From Heterocephalus glaber (lineage: Eukaryota; Chordata; Mammalia; Rodentia; Bathyergidae), in assembly GCF_000247695.1 (NCBI RefSeq), contig NW_004624743.1, forward strand, positions 3,594,404-3,658,403: a stretch of 64,000 bases of DNA, in the 5' to 3' direction. Made by a program: the position numbers and the translations under genes. The notes under the pieces were generated by a model, which saw only the letters and a program-made list of their open reading frames with translations, searched no databases and was not told where the DNA came from. Of this stretch, positions 23,637 through 35,375 are shown one piece after another (the stretch's first letter is position 1; each line of letters begins with the position of its first letter).

Positions 23637-24032
23637 TGTTTTAGTTACTTCTCTCATTGCTGAGACAAAATACCTGATGCCCAAAGTTAAAGGAGGAAAG
23701 GTTTGTTTGGCTCACAGTATGTAGAGGTTTCAGTCCATAGTTAGCTGGCTCCAAGGCAGGGTGGCATGGCAGAGGGGCATCACAGAGGAGAAACAGTTCA
23801 TGGTGGGCAGAAGGCAGCAAAGAAAGCAAGGGGCCTTAGCAGCTTCTTTCTGCCCCTTTTATACTCTATCTAGGCTACGGGGCTTAGGGCAGTGCCAAAC
23901 CAATCAGTGAACTGATTTAGCAATCACCCACCCTTAATCCCAGCATCACACACTCTAGATCTGGCCACCTCTGAAAAAGCCACCTATGACCACATGAGGC
24001 TTTGGGGGGACATCTAGACATTAGCCACAACA
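23637..24032 (-). repeat. MaLR-type LTR, antisense, with 5-bp target duplication
   Basis: A complete 396-bp solo LTR: begins 'tgttttagttacttctc', ends 'attagccacaaca', flanked by GACAC on both sides (23632-23636, 24033-24037). The 5-bp duplication fits integrase-mediated insertion of an ERVL-MaLR element. It shares 'gaggtttcagtccatag', 'gctggctcc' and 'aagaaagcaagg'-type landmarks with the copy at 62,940. Confidence 0.85.
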
Positions 24033-24037
24033 GACAC

Positions 24038-25234
24038 CTTGTATTGAAAGACTCCTCTTTGCCTCAGGACACCACCCCCTGGGTGTCCACCCCCTGGGTG
24101 GCTGCCCCAGACATTGCTCAAGCTTCCAGGGACTCTCCTTCTTCCTCTGAATATGTGATCCCTCCATACACACACTACTTGGGGTGTGTACGTGTCAGAG
24201 TTTCACCAAAGGCAATCATAATGTTCTCACCAGAATTAGCTTTCACTTGAAGTAAAGATGAGAAGATAATCGAGGAGGAATGAATACTAAAATGCTTACC
24301 AATTAGAACACACAGAGCCACGAGGCCCATGAGCTCTCCTCTGACTCACTACAGAATGACGGACAGTGGCTTAGATAGGAGCGAGTGGGGTGACTTCCAT
24401 TTTGGATTGTTGGAGGGCTGCAGCAGCTTTCACTGATTACCCAAAGCCAGGAAATGTGCTCTTCATAGGTGAAATGCCCTGTTGACATCAGAAAAGGTGT
24501 ACAGCATTGCATGGTATCTTTTAATCAGCCATCAGAGTGCCCAGGGCAAGTGGGTTCTTTAAAACTCCTACTTACTGGGAGACTGGCTTGATGAACTGCA
24601 TCAGAAGTAACATAGAGAAAAGGTGAAAATGCCTCATGAGTATCCCTGGAAGCTCAGCTGACACATGATTGGCTTTCTAATAAGCTAGCCCAGCTGAACC
24701 AATGACTTTCCCTTATTAGGTTCTTGCAATATATTGGTCTGACCACTGGGCAAGTCTGGGCTCCTCTCTTAACTCTGATGCTAATGCAAATCATGTAAAA
24801 CCAACCAGCCAGCTGGGGAAGAATGAACTCTCGCCTGGGCTTCTCTCTTCCCTGATTCACCTGTGAAAACTGCTTGTGTTTATGTCTAATCTACCAGGAT
24901 AGAGATTTAACATCTACATAGAGCACAGTATAAATAATAGGCTGTCTGTGTCCAGTGCAGAATCGAATACTAGAAAGTATGATGTACGACTGCCCTTTCA
25001 GTTAGACGGCATTTCTACTGGCTTACCCACTAACTTGAGAAGACACAAAAGCCTCACTTCGGACCAAGAAAGAATCAAAAGCTTCCATCTCTTCTCCTGC
25101 CAGAAACAAGTAGAAATCTGGACAATAAGATCAGAAAACAATTTAACAGCTTTAAGAAAAATTAAGCATATACCCACCAAAGATTCCAATCTAACTTATG
25201 CAAGAAAATGAAAACATATGTCTGTAGAAAGACT
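24038..25234. other. Intergenic DNA, nothing recognised
   Basis: Includes two tandem 15-mers (24071-24100, '[a/t]ccaccccctgggtg') just right of the LTR. Otherwise unique-looking. Confidence 0.4.
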
Positions 25235-25640
25235 TGGATATGAATGTTCACAGCACCTTTATTTGCAATGACCAAAAGCTCAAAACAGCTCTAATGTTCA
25301 CCACTGTGTGACTGGAACGTGACTCAGTGACACATCCCGTGCAATGGGACACTGCTTAGCAATTAAAGAGAAGTGACTTGGTGACACAACATGGATAAGT
25401 CTTTTTAAAAAAGAAGCCAGATAAAGCAGACTGCCTTCCTTCTGATGAAGGTCTGGAGATGTGCGCTGATCTACAGTGGTTGCCTGGGGGTGGGGCAAGG
25501 GCAATGGTAGGGACTGATTGCAAAAGGGTGGGATGCATCCTTTGGATGTGACAGATATGTTCATTTTTACTTTGGTGCATAGATACGTATATCAAAAGTT
25601 GTCCAAAATGCACACCTCTAACAAGCGATGTTGATCACAT
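25235..25640 (+). repeat. LINE L1M 3' fragment, sense
   Basis: Matches the order of old L1 3' regions: 'gttcacagcacctttatttg', 'aaagctcaaaacagctc', 'caatgggacactgcttagc', 'caacatggataagtc', 'ggttgcctgggg' and 'gatatgttcatttttac'. Frames are broken. Assigned by eye. Confidence 0.6.
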
Positions 25641-26310
25641 GCCACTTAAAAGTATTTTCTAAATTGCAGTACGATGTGGATATCATAAATTTACCCTTTG
25701 ACCATTTTTCCATGTATTGTTCAGTACATTCACCTTGTTGTCTAGCCACGCCCAGAGCACTCTGGCTCTTTCATGATAATTAGTAGTTATAGAAATCTAA
25801 TAACTAATTACACATTAATTAGTTATAAAGCCGGCTGTTTTTCTAAAATGAAGCCACATAGGGTCCATTTTCTTCTCTCAGCTTATAAAACTAAAGATAG
25901 ATTGTCAGGCTCTCGCAGACCGTTTCTGGGAGTCCCTGCCTGTGCTGGCCCTCTTGAGAAGGCTGTGTGCTCCCCACCTGGCAGGGCCCCACAGTCCCAG
26001 CTGGAGACCTGGAATGTAACAAATGCTGTGGTGCAGATCTGTGGACTGAGGATGTGTTTTGGAAGAGAAGCTGGGACCAAATCACTTTTCCAAGTATATT
26101 CAGCCCCCAAAATGGTGGAGCCACATTTTGAACCAAGGCACTTGCCACTGTTTGACAAGAAAATAGGTGCACTAATGATGTTAGCTTCATTTTCTGAGCA
26201 AAGATGAAATTAAAAATATCTCTGACATAGAAACCAGATGTGTTCTTTCTTATGCATTTGTTCATGAAATTTCCTGTGCTAGAAACTTGGGATGCAATTT
26301 CAAAAATAAA

Positions 26311-26337
26311 CACACACACACACACACACACACACAC
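26311..26337. repeat. (CA)n microsatellite
   Basis: Uninterrupted CA run of about 13 units. Confidence 0.97.
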
Positions 26338-26466
26338 CGCCCAAACCATGGCCCTGGCTTTTAAAGCTTCATGTAATATATAAATTGTTGCCTACTGGGG
26401 TAAATGTCACACAGGATGGAAGTACAGATTACAGGAGGTAATTCTCCTGGGAGACAGCAGCTGGGA

Positions 26467-26468
<2 letters not shown>

Positions 26469-26515
<47 letters not shown>
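26469..26515. repeat. (GT)n microsatellite
   Basis: Uninterrupted GT run of about 23 units, 131 nt from a CA run of the opposite sense. Confidence 0.97.
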
Positions 26516-26517
<2 letters not shown>

Positions 26518-29500
26518 CTTCATGAAGTCCAACAACCTTCATCCAGGTCTAGAAATATGGGTCAGTTTCTTTCCAGACAGATGGAGGGGGGAAGCAGAAA
26601 AAGAAGTGTCCATGCTACAGAGACAAAACCCAAAGGCCACCAGAACAGCCTGAGAAGTCAGATGTGGTCAATGGTAGAAATAAACTTTTCAGTTAATTTG
26701 CTGTAGGAAGAAGCACCAACATTTGGGGTGGAAATTTCTAGAAAGTAAAAGCATTCTGTAGGAGTTCATTAGGCTATTATAATTTTCAGAAAGATTTAAA
26801 CATAAAAATTATGCTTTATGGACCTGAAATTTAAAAAAAATACACCAAAAAACAAAACTTGGTGAGGCTGGCTGTGGCACACACATTGGATCATAGTCTG
26901 TGACCTAGGATTTTAAGAGCTTGGTGTCTCTAAGCGGTGTATCAGGAAAATAAAAATAATGTGGGCCTGGACAAAACCTCTGGCAGTAAGCTACACTGCG
27001 CCTAGTAACAAGGCCACAGCAAAGCTACTTTACTACATGCACAGTGCTGAGGAAACATGCTTTACGAAGCTGACATCTGTGTGGCAATGTCATAGGATGA
27101 CTTTTCTATCACCCTGCTCTCTTTAAGAATATGGAACATTTCAAAGACCAAAATGCTTAATGCCCCTTTCCCCCTGAATTGTCCTATTCTTCTGAAATCC
27201 CTGCCCTAACTTTTGTTAGGACATTTTAAGTGTGTCACTTTTAGCACTGTATAAACAGAGGTTTCTTAGTTATCTTCTTAGGCAATCCCTGGTTTTACTT
27301 TTATGGATTATTGACCCAATTTGTAAACATTACATTAACTTTGGAGGAACTCCCAAAGACATCTTTTGTTTTGTTTCGTTTTTGAAAGGCCAGAGTTTCC
27401 TGAAGATTTTGAAGCCGCAGTTCATGTTTATTATGGCTACTTCACGGACTGATAGGGGCCTGAGAACACGGGTACAGTTCTCACAGAGTCCTTGCTGAGC
27501 TAACTCTAAGACCATTCCTATCTGTGAGCCTAGCACCAAGGCTAAAACTATTGCCCTGTGTTATTTTAAGCAGGGTGAAGGGGTGGGGGAATAAAAAGAA
27601 ACATTTAACTGAGTAAGAGCAAAGGAACAAGACACCAATTGATTTTTTTTCCACGTTCTTATGTAAAAGCAAGTGATGGGGAAGCCAAATTATCAAAATC
27701 AAAATAGAATATCCCAGAGCAGTGTTTGTCAGAACGTCCCGGATGGGAGGCATTTACAGAGCACTTAGCTAAGTCTGAGGCCACTTGAGTGTGATAAGCA
27801 GTTTCCACAGACATTTCCCCCTTTTTTTCTTTTCCAAGAAGAATAGAATCAGTGAAGCCTGTGTTCTGTTCAGCTTCAGTTTAGGAAGGGAAAATAAATG
27901 AATAATTCACTGGTGCCCTATGGAACTAATAACAAATCCCTGGAGAGAGTGTAACAGCTTCACACCTTAGAAAGGCAGGTGCCACCTTTCCTAGAGACGT
28001 ATTTCTGTGATGCAGTGTCTCAGGCCTGAGAAGAACAGGATATGTCATAAAGAACCCATGCCACTGTGCTTTACAGAGATACATGGGCTTCCTCCCCTCC
28101 CTCCCTGCCCTAAACTCCTTCCTTAACTCCCCCAGTCCTGGGAACACGTGCCCGGCTGCAGACACATGCCGTACACCCTATGTGCTAGCAGGGGCACCAG
28201 TTCTACCTTGGCTGGTTGGGGCCACTTCCTTCGTCTCTGATCTTCGGTATCACATACCTGCTTCTAAACAGTGTCATTAAGACGATTTCTCTGTGCTCAA
28301 CAAGTGGTTGCTTTTAATATTATTTTTATTATTGTCCCAATCAGTTTTCTTTCTATCCATCATTTGGAGAATGAATAAGAGATTTAGAGGTCATCTGAGA
28401 TTATGGGATGAACATAATCCTAGAAACAAAATATTTTGGTTTTTATTACAAGGAGCTAATGTGGTGGTTTGATAGAATCAAGATAGAAGCTAAAATTCAA
28501 AGCTGGCCTTGTGTATTTACTTGAACCAATTAGAACATCCTTTTAAACAGGGTCAACTTAAAAATTACTACTGTTGAAAATTCTATGCATGTAAACTCAC
28601 CCCTCATTTTTGGCTCAAATTGTTACCAAGTGCCCCTTTCAAGGTGGCTGACGGAAATGTTCTGTGCTATCCCCTAGCAGCAAAGTGGAGCAGCATCCCC
28701 GGGGACCTTTACCTAAAGACAGAAGGTGCTGCTTCCCTTCAAGCTCCAGGAAGTTCTGGGCACCGTCCTGCCTCACAGGTGCAAAGGTGGTTTTTGGCAA
28801 TGAGAGCAGAGCTGCAAGCACCTCTACTAATCGCAGCCTATGACAGCTTGATACAGTCCTGCGTGGTCTGTAGTAGTACAAACACTACTTATGAGGAGGA
28901 GGATTGAATCATCAGGCTATTCTAATTCCCACAGAATGTGCTTGTGCGATGGGGAAACATGGCTTTTCAATGCAGGAGAAATTTCTTGTGAATTAATCTA
29001 TGAATCCAGGGTGTTATCAGAAAATCGTCTCATAGATTTATAGAGGCAAAGCCCATCTTCACAGTTACTAATATTAGACACATGGAGCAACTGGCAGATA
29101 AACTCAGGACATTGTTACATTTCCTCTAAATATGAAAATTGCGCATGATTTTTCTTAAGCCTGCAGGGTTGATATGATGTACTTTACTGATAAACAACTA
29201 TAGATTCTACTTGTTTTCTTAAGCTGCAAGTGATTTCGGATGTCACTTAACTACATCTTCCAGCTAAGGTGCAGTTTTAAGTGCAGAAAAAAAAATGGAA
29301 CTCTTCAAATAATGAATCTCCAAATATCAGACATTTTGAATAAACCACCTCTGAATCTCTTATTTAATCTTTCTTTCATAGAAACTCTACGGTCATTTAG
29401 GCCAAAGTGGGGCCTGTCAAGTGGAGTCAGCGTCTCGCTTTCCACCCTCAAACCACACCCACACATTTGGTTCACAAATCAAGAAATCGTGAGAACAAAG

Positions 29501-30614
29501 CGGGTGCACCATGTTGCTGGTGCATGTGAGATACGGTGCCTGGCGGACATCACAGGCCAGCTTCTCACTTCTCTGGGCCCGAAATTCCCCTTGGGCTCTC
29601 GGGCTCATGGCAAGGGTATGCTTCTCTGAGAAGGCCACACAACATCCAGCGTGAAAGTTGTCTCTATCTAATCTTATGTGTATAGTTCTCACTTTCATTC
29701 ATGATTAAGTACTGAGTCTAGTTCTTAGGGTACTTTTTATCTTTCCCTAAGAAGTGTGAAATATTACCGAATTTCATTTTATAATGAAAGCAGCATAGTT
29801 TTCTCCTAGTTTCTAACATCCATGCAGGCCCTTGGGATACAGGATGACTGAGGGTGTGGCATCATTTCCCGTAGGCTTCTTGCTCTCTTCTGAGACATGG
29901 GGCTGTGTCCTGGGATACAGCGTCCACACAGATTTGTGGAAAGTGAAATTGCCTGAAAACTGTATTGGTGGCTCCATTCTTTCAGGCAGAATAGACCCTC
30001 TTCATTTGTAACCTCAGTTGAAAATTAGGTGAATTTCTCCATTATGGAGCAATTTGAGTAACTGCATGAGAACAGACTGGGCCTGCCAACCGTAGTTCAT
30101 GGCACTGGGGTGCTGGCTCTTCCTCTTCTGCTCCTCTGCTATCATTCTGATGTTGTCCTCATACATCATTTCCCCCCGTCACACGGGCTGGAATGTAGTT
30201 GTGTGCTCCTGCTCCACTGTAGGAACATCCAGGAAGTGTTGTTTTTCTGGGAGCTAGGATCCTAGCTTGACATAAAACAAGGGGTGACCTTTGAAGGACA
30301 ATGAGATAGAGGAAGAAGGCGAAGTCTTCGCTGGAGGGAATGGGAGTCTCTTCCACATATAAAGATGCTCAGGTTGTGATGTGCTTAGGTTCCCTTACAC
30401 TCATTGCAAGTTGAAAATATTTTAAGTCAAAAGTGCATCTAGTACCCCAAACCTCCCAAACCCCAGGGCTTGGCAACACAGGACATATCCGTGTAGGAGC
30501 TGTTGTCTCTGGAACAAGCCAAAGGCTGGGAACACTGTCTCATCACCACATGGAAACATTCTGAGGGCATCATCCTGCAGATCATCGCCTGGGAAAAGAT
30601 CAAAATTCAAAAGG

Positions 30615-30765
30615 CATTTTTTAGAATTCGTTTTTATTATTTTAATTGACACATAAAAACTGTACATATTTATAGGATACCATATGATGTTTCCATGTAA
30701 GATCCAAAATGTGCAGTGCAGTTTCTACTGAATGTGTATCATTTTCACACCCGCATGCAGTTGAA
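30615..30765 (-). repeat. LINE L1M 3' end, antisense
   Basis: The stretch 'ttaattgacacataaaaac', 'tgtacatatttataggatacc', 'atgatgtttccatg' is the reverse complement of the L1M 3' terminus, which ends in a tgtcaattaaaa-type tail. Confidence 0.65.
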
Positions 30766-31688
30766 AATTCTTTAGTAGAACTATTGTGAGTTGGAGACCA
30801 TCTGTACTACACAGAGATAGTGCAAAGATGAAGTTTTTGGTAAAATAGTAAAATTCTGTACAAATAAAAAGATGACTGGGGAATTTGAATAAAAATATTT
30901 AATGTGAATCCTTCAAATCTTAATAATTATCGTCATGCTGTTGAAATCGACAATCCTCACCATGAACTTTTATTCTGATGTAGAGGACATGGTAGAGAGA
31001 ATGGCTGGGTTTCAGAGGTAAAAGATCAAATCCCACCCCATTGGCAAGTGACCAAGGGACAAGTAGAATCTTGATCTCCCAAGTGTTAGACACTTCAGGG
31101 AGTCTTGCCTTCATTTTGATTATTAGTAGAGAAATTGATAATGGAAATTTCTCCAATGAATATCTGAATTTTTAGTTTATTTGCCTTTAAATTTAATTTT
31201 CTTAGCCTACGTTCATGAATTAATTTACATAGCTACTTGGAATTAGTACAACTAATTAATGCAAATTAATTAATTAGTCTACCTTTAAATTTAATTTTCA
31301 TCAATGATCACATTAGTGAGACAACTAAAAAATCAGAATCTTCCATTTGGCTATCTTTATTAACACTTGGAAAAGTGTTAATTGGTTTTTATCCAAACTA
31401 TTTCTCAACTTCTTCATTCCACATGCCATATTGTTAAAGGAAAAAATTACTAGCAAAAGCTACAACAAAGATGTAGGATAAATGGGTTATTGATAGGCAA
31501 ACTTAATTCACATAACAATGCTCCTTTGTGCCTGCTATGTTGCACATTTTAGAATTAACTCACAGAAATCCCCATTTAGTAGGTTTAGTAAAGAGCCCAC
31601 ATATCCATAATTTTAACAAATGTTGCAGATTCGTTTTTACAACACATGCATTTACTTTTTTTATAATAACCAGATTCCACTGATATTT
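30766..31688. other. Intergenic DNA, AT-rich
   Basis: Holds an 18-bp direct repeat 'cctttaaatttaattttc' (31184-31201 and 31282-31299) around AATTAATT palindromes. No gene seen. Confidence 0.5.
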
Positions 31689-32104
31689 TATTAGTCCATT
31701 TTCCATTGCTATAACAAGATGTCTGATTGCTGAGTAATGTACAAGAAAAGTGTTTCATTTGGTACAGAGTTTTGCAGGTCTAAGAGCAGCTGGCATTTGC
31801 CTGGTTCTGGTGAGGGCCATGTGGATCAATCACAGCATGGAGAGATCACATGGGTAGACTTGAAACAAGGAGGATTTGTGGGCTAGGCCTACTTTTTAAA
31901 TTTTTAATAATAATTTGTATTCAAGGGAACAAACAAGTCCTATGAGAGTTAATCCCTTCTGAAGGTTGTACCCCCAATGACCTAATCACTTCTATTAGGC
32001 ACCGCAGTTAAAGGCACTACCACCGATCAGCATCACTGTACTGAGGACTGAGATTCCAGCAGTGAACCCTGAGGGACACACTCAAACCATATTCAAACTA
32101 TAGT
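31689..32104 (-). repeat. MaLR-type LTR (MST/THE1-like), antisense
   Basis: Begins 'ttagtccattttccattgc' and ends 'aaccatattcaaactatag'. Internal landmarks: 'gtttcatttggtacagag', 'ggttctggtgagggcc', 'ctatgagagttaatccc' and 'ccaatgacctaatcac'. No coding potential. Confidence 0.7.
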
Positions 32105-33740
32105 TATCTTTTACAGAGAAATAGGATTAAAAAATGTCCTACAATTCCTATGGAACTACAAAAGACCCTGAACAAATATAGCCTTCTGTAACAAAGCTGG
32201 AAGAATCACATTTCCTGATTTCAAATTGTAATACAAAGCCATAGCAAGTACCGCAGTATGGTACTGGCATAAAAACAGATACAGACAAATGAAAGAGTGT
32301 GGAATGTCTAGAAATAAACCCATTTCTATGCAGTCAACTAATCTTTGACAAGTGCACGAAAAATACTCGATGCGCAAAGCACAGCTCTTCAATAAATGGT
32401 GCTAGATAAACTGAATATTCACATGCATGAAAAACAAAATTGGACTCTTATTTTACATTCTATGCAAAAATTCAACACAGTGTATTAAATATTTAAACAT
32501 AAGACCTAAACCCTTATAGTCCCTAAGAAGAAAACTAGAGGAAATGCCATATCACAATGGTCTTGGCAATGACTTTTTGGATATGACTCCAAAAACACAG
32601 GCAACAAAACCAAAAATAAGTAAGTAGGACTGTATGAAATGGAAAGATTTCTCTATAGCAAAGGAAACCATCAGCAAAATGAGATGGCAACCCATGAAAT
32701 GGGAGAAAATTTCATTGGCAAACCACATATAGGATAAAATATTTATATGCTTTAGATATTATATATTTTTGAACTCAAACAACTGAATAATAAAAACTAA
32801 TAATAACCTGATTAAAAATAAGCAAATTACTTTAATGGGCAGTTGTCCAATGAAGATATACAAATGACCAACAAGCATGTGAAAAAAATGCTCCTCATTA
32901 CTAATCACTGGGAAATGCAAACAAAAACCACATTATTTTACACCCATTAAATGCCTGTCATCAAAACATCAAAAGAGAATGCATGTCAAGGATGTGGAGA
33001 AAAGGAAATCCTTTGTATGTTGTTAATGGAAATGCAAATTGGTGCATCCATCATGGAAATAGTATGGAGTTTCCTCAAAAAGTTAAAAATAGTACTACCT
33101 TACTGTCCAGCAAACCCATTATTATTATTATTATTATTATATTTCTGGATGTATAGCCTCATAAATAAAATCAGTATGTTGAAGAGATATCTGCTTTTCC
33201 ATGTTCATTGCAGCATTAGTCCCACAGCAAAGACATGGAAATGGCCAAAGTGTTCATTGACAGATAAATGAAGAAAGAAATTAGAGAGACTGACAAACAG
33301 ATAGGTGGATAGACAGACATGATTCAGCAGTGAGGAAGAAAATCATGCTGCTTGTGACAGTATGGATGAACCTGGAGTACATTATGCTGGGTAAAATAAG
33401 CCAATTACAGAGAGTCACAAAGGCTGCATGATCTCACTTACATGCACAGTCTGAAAAATTGAAGGAAAATTACCAGGAGCCACCGTGGGGGCTGGCCAGA
33501 GGGTACAAAGCTGCAGCTCTCTGGTGAACGTGTCCTGGACCCCACTGTGCAGCTCTGTGACTGAGTTGGTGACGTTGTATTTTGTGTGTGAAACTTGCTA
33601 GGGGAGGAGATGTTAAGTGCATTAACAAGCTTGACTGTGGAGATCATTTCACAATGCCATTCCCAATATGTATCAAAGTATCATCTGAAATATATGATTT
33701 TTGTTTGTCAGTTACACTTTACTAAAGATAATAAAGACAG
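32105..33740 (+). repeat. LINE L1M (ORF2 C-terminal part and 3' UTR), sense
   Basis: A 1.6-kb 3' portion of an old L1. It opens with the ORF2 region 'ctacaattcctatggaac', then 'taatacaaagccatagc', 'ggtactggcataaaaac', 'aaataaacccatttct' and 'tcaataaatggtgctag', and passes through 'tggagaaaaggaaatcc', 'atggatgaacctgg' and 'atgatctcacttacatg'. It closes with the 3' UTR pattern 'gattgtggagatcatttcac'-like sequence at about 33,635-33,660. Many frame breaks, so the copy is dead. An ATT trinucleotide run sits inside at 33,116-33,140. Confidence 0.85.
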
Positions 33741-35019
33741 AGGAAGAAGATGCCTGGGCAGAGCGAAAGCAGAGGCCCAAGAGCTGCCTTCCTGGCCTCG
33801 GTTCCTCCTCAGAATCCAGAGGGGAGGGAACAGGGACAAGCAGGCCAGCTCCTTCCCACACCAAGGCCCTTCTGCCACAAGCAGGTAGCTCTGGTGAGGA
33901 AAAGCCCTCACTCGCATTTGAGATTAGCATTTAAAGTATGGAAAGCAGACATTTATTGGTTAAAAGTGAGTGGATAGCTGTGGAATCTTTCAAGTCAAGG
34001 AACTTTCATCTCAGTGGGGGCCGGGACCTTTGACTGATCAGTTTGTTTAGTGATTGAAGACAACTTCCACTTTTTTAACTACTGAGGAGAATTTGTCAAA
34101 TAATCATATTCCCAGTAGCCTACTTTTTTTACTCCATTTTCTTCCCTTCAAAAATATAATTCTTTGCTAGAGTGTGTAGGATTTTTGTGTTCTATTTTAT
34201 TTATGGCCCCACATGCTGGTCTGTATTTATGAATAGTGGAAAAATGGATCTTTTAGAAAACAGTTTTCAAGATATAAACTCATGGGAAGCCAAGCTGTGG
34301 GTTAAGAATGTATGTGAGCAGCCCATTATTAACAGAATTCCTGCTGCAGGCCCCCTCAGGACAGCACATGCATGTTACCACTTTCATTACCAGAGATTTG
34401 GCTCCTGCAAAGGGGAACGGACTTCCTTAGGCTTGTTCCAATGAGGAGTGCAGTCAGGGGTTTCTGATGCACACGTGAGGACAGGTGGGTGGCCTGAAGG
34501 GAGAAGCCCGTGACAACTGGACTGCCTTCTGCATTTTGGTCTTAGCCTTCCCCATTTCTTCAGAAATCCTCCTGCTCTGATCTGTTCCCTCCCATAACTC
34601 TCCCTTTCATTGCTCCCTCTCCTTCCTAGGGCCCAAAGTACACCCAGCCTCCTGGGGATACCTGAAGGTGTTGTATGGGAGGAAGTGGGCTGTCAGGAAG
34701 GATTCTCGTTCCTCCCCAGTACCTCAAGATTTACACTCTTATTCTGCTCCAAGCAGGGTGGGAACCCGTTCTTGCCAATCCTTGGCAGTGCAGAGGGCAT
34801 TGGGAAGTGTAGCAATTGTAATTCTCACCATCATCACTGCCATGCACTGCAGCACAGCTTCCCACTGCAGTCTAGAGATTTCCCTGCTGACTTGTCCCAG
34901 TGGAAGTGAACCAGAATGCTGTCTGCCTGCACACAGGGTGAGAGTGCCAGAAGACTAACTAACTTTGGAGAAGTTTCCTACCAACTAATGTCAAAATACT
35001 TTAGCTCTCTTGGCTTTTA
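33741..35019. other. Intergenic DNA, nothing recognised
   Basis: Moderately GC-rich, with short overlapping open frames in several frames (33,595-33,977, 34,610-34,958). None resembles a protein I know. Confidence 0.4.
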
Positions 35020-35375
35020 TATTAGTCAGTTTTCCTGTCACCGAGACGTAATACCTGGCACCCACAATGTAAAGGAAGAAAGGGTTAATTTAGTTCACGT
35101 TTTCAGGGGATTCAGGCCATGGTCTGCTGGCTCCAAGGCCAAACCCTCATGGCGGAAGGGCTCGGTGGAGCAGAAGTACTTAGTTCATGGTGGCCAGGAA
35201 GCAGAGCAGGGGCACAGTGCTGAGAGGAAGGGTTGAGGAACTATATGTAGTAGCCAAGATCACATCTCCAGGGCCCACCCAGACACACCTAGCCGCGTGC
35301 TTTACTAATCTGCTAGACATGTCTTAATCTAAGGAGGTGGACACATCAGGATTAATGCCCACACCACTCAGGCCC
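35020..35375 (-). repeat. MaLR-type LTR, antisense
   Basis: Starts 'ttatattagtcagttttcc', with 'gaagaaagggttaattta', 'gattcaggccatggtctgc', 'ggctccaaggcc', 'atggtggccaggaagcagag' and 'ggtggacacatcag'. The right end is indistinct. Confidence 0.65.

Larger units (their letters stand above)
25641..30614. other. Intergenic DNA with two dinucleotide microsatellites
   Basis: No exon recognised. Open frames of 144 codons (25773-26207, +) and 152 codons (25891-26349, -) overlap on opposite strands, resemble nothing known and partly read through the CA tract. The rest is unique-looking. Confidence 0.4.

Noticed and set aside
25773..26349. Overlapping 144- and 152-codon open frames on opposite strands
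   Set aside because: No recognisable product, partly read through a CA microsatellite, and no splice or promoter context.
32951..33271. 106-codon open frame at 32,951-33,271
   Set aside because: It is decayed L1 3' sequence read in one frame by chance.
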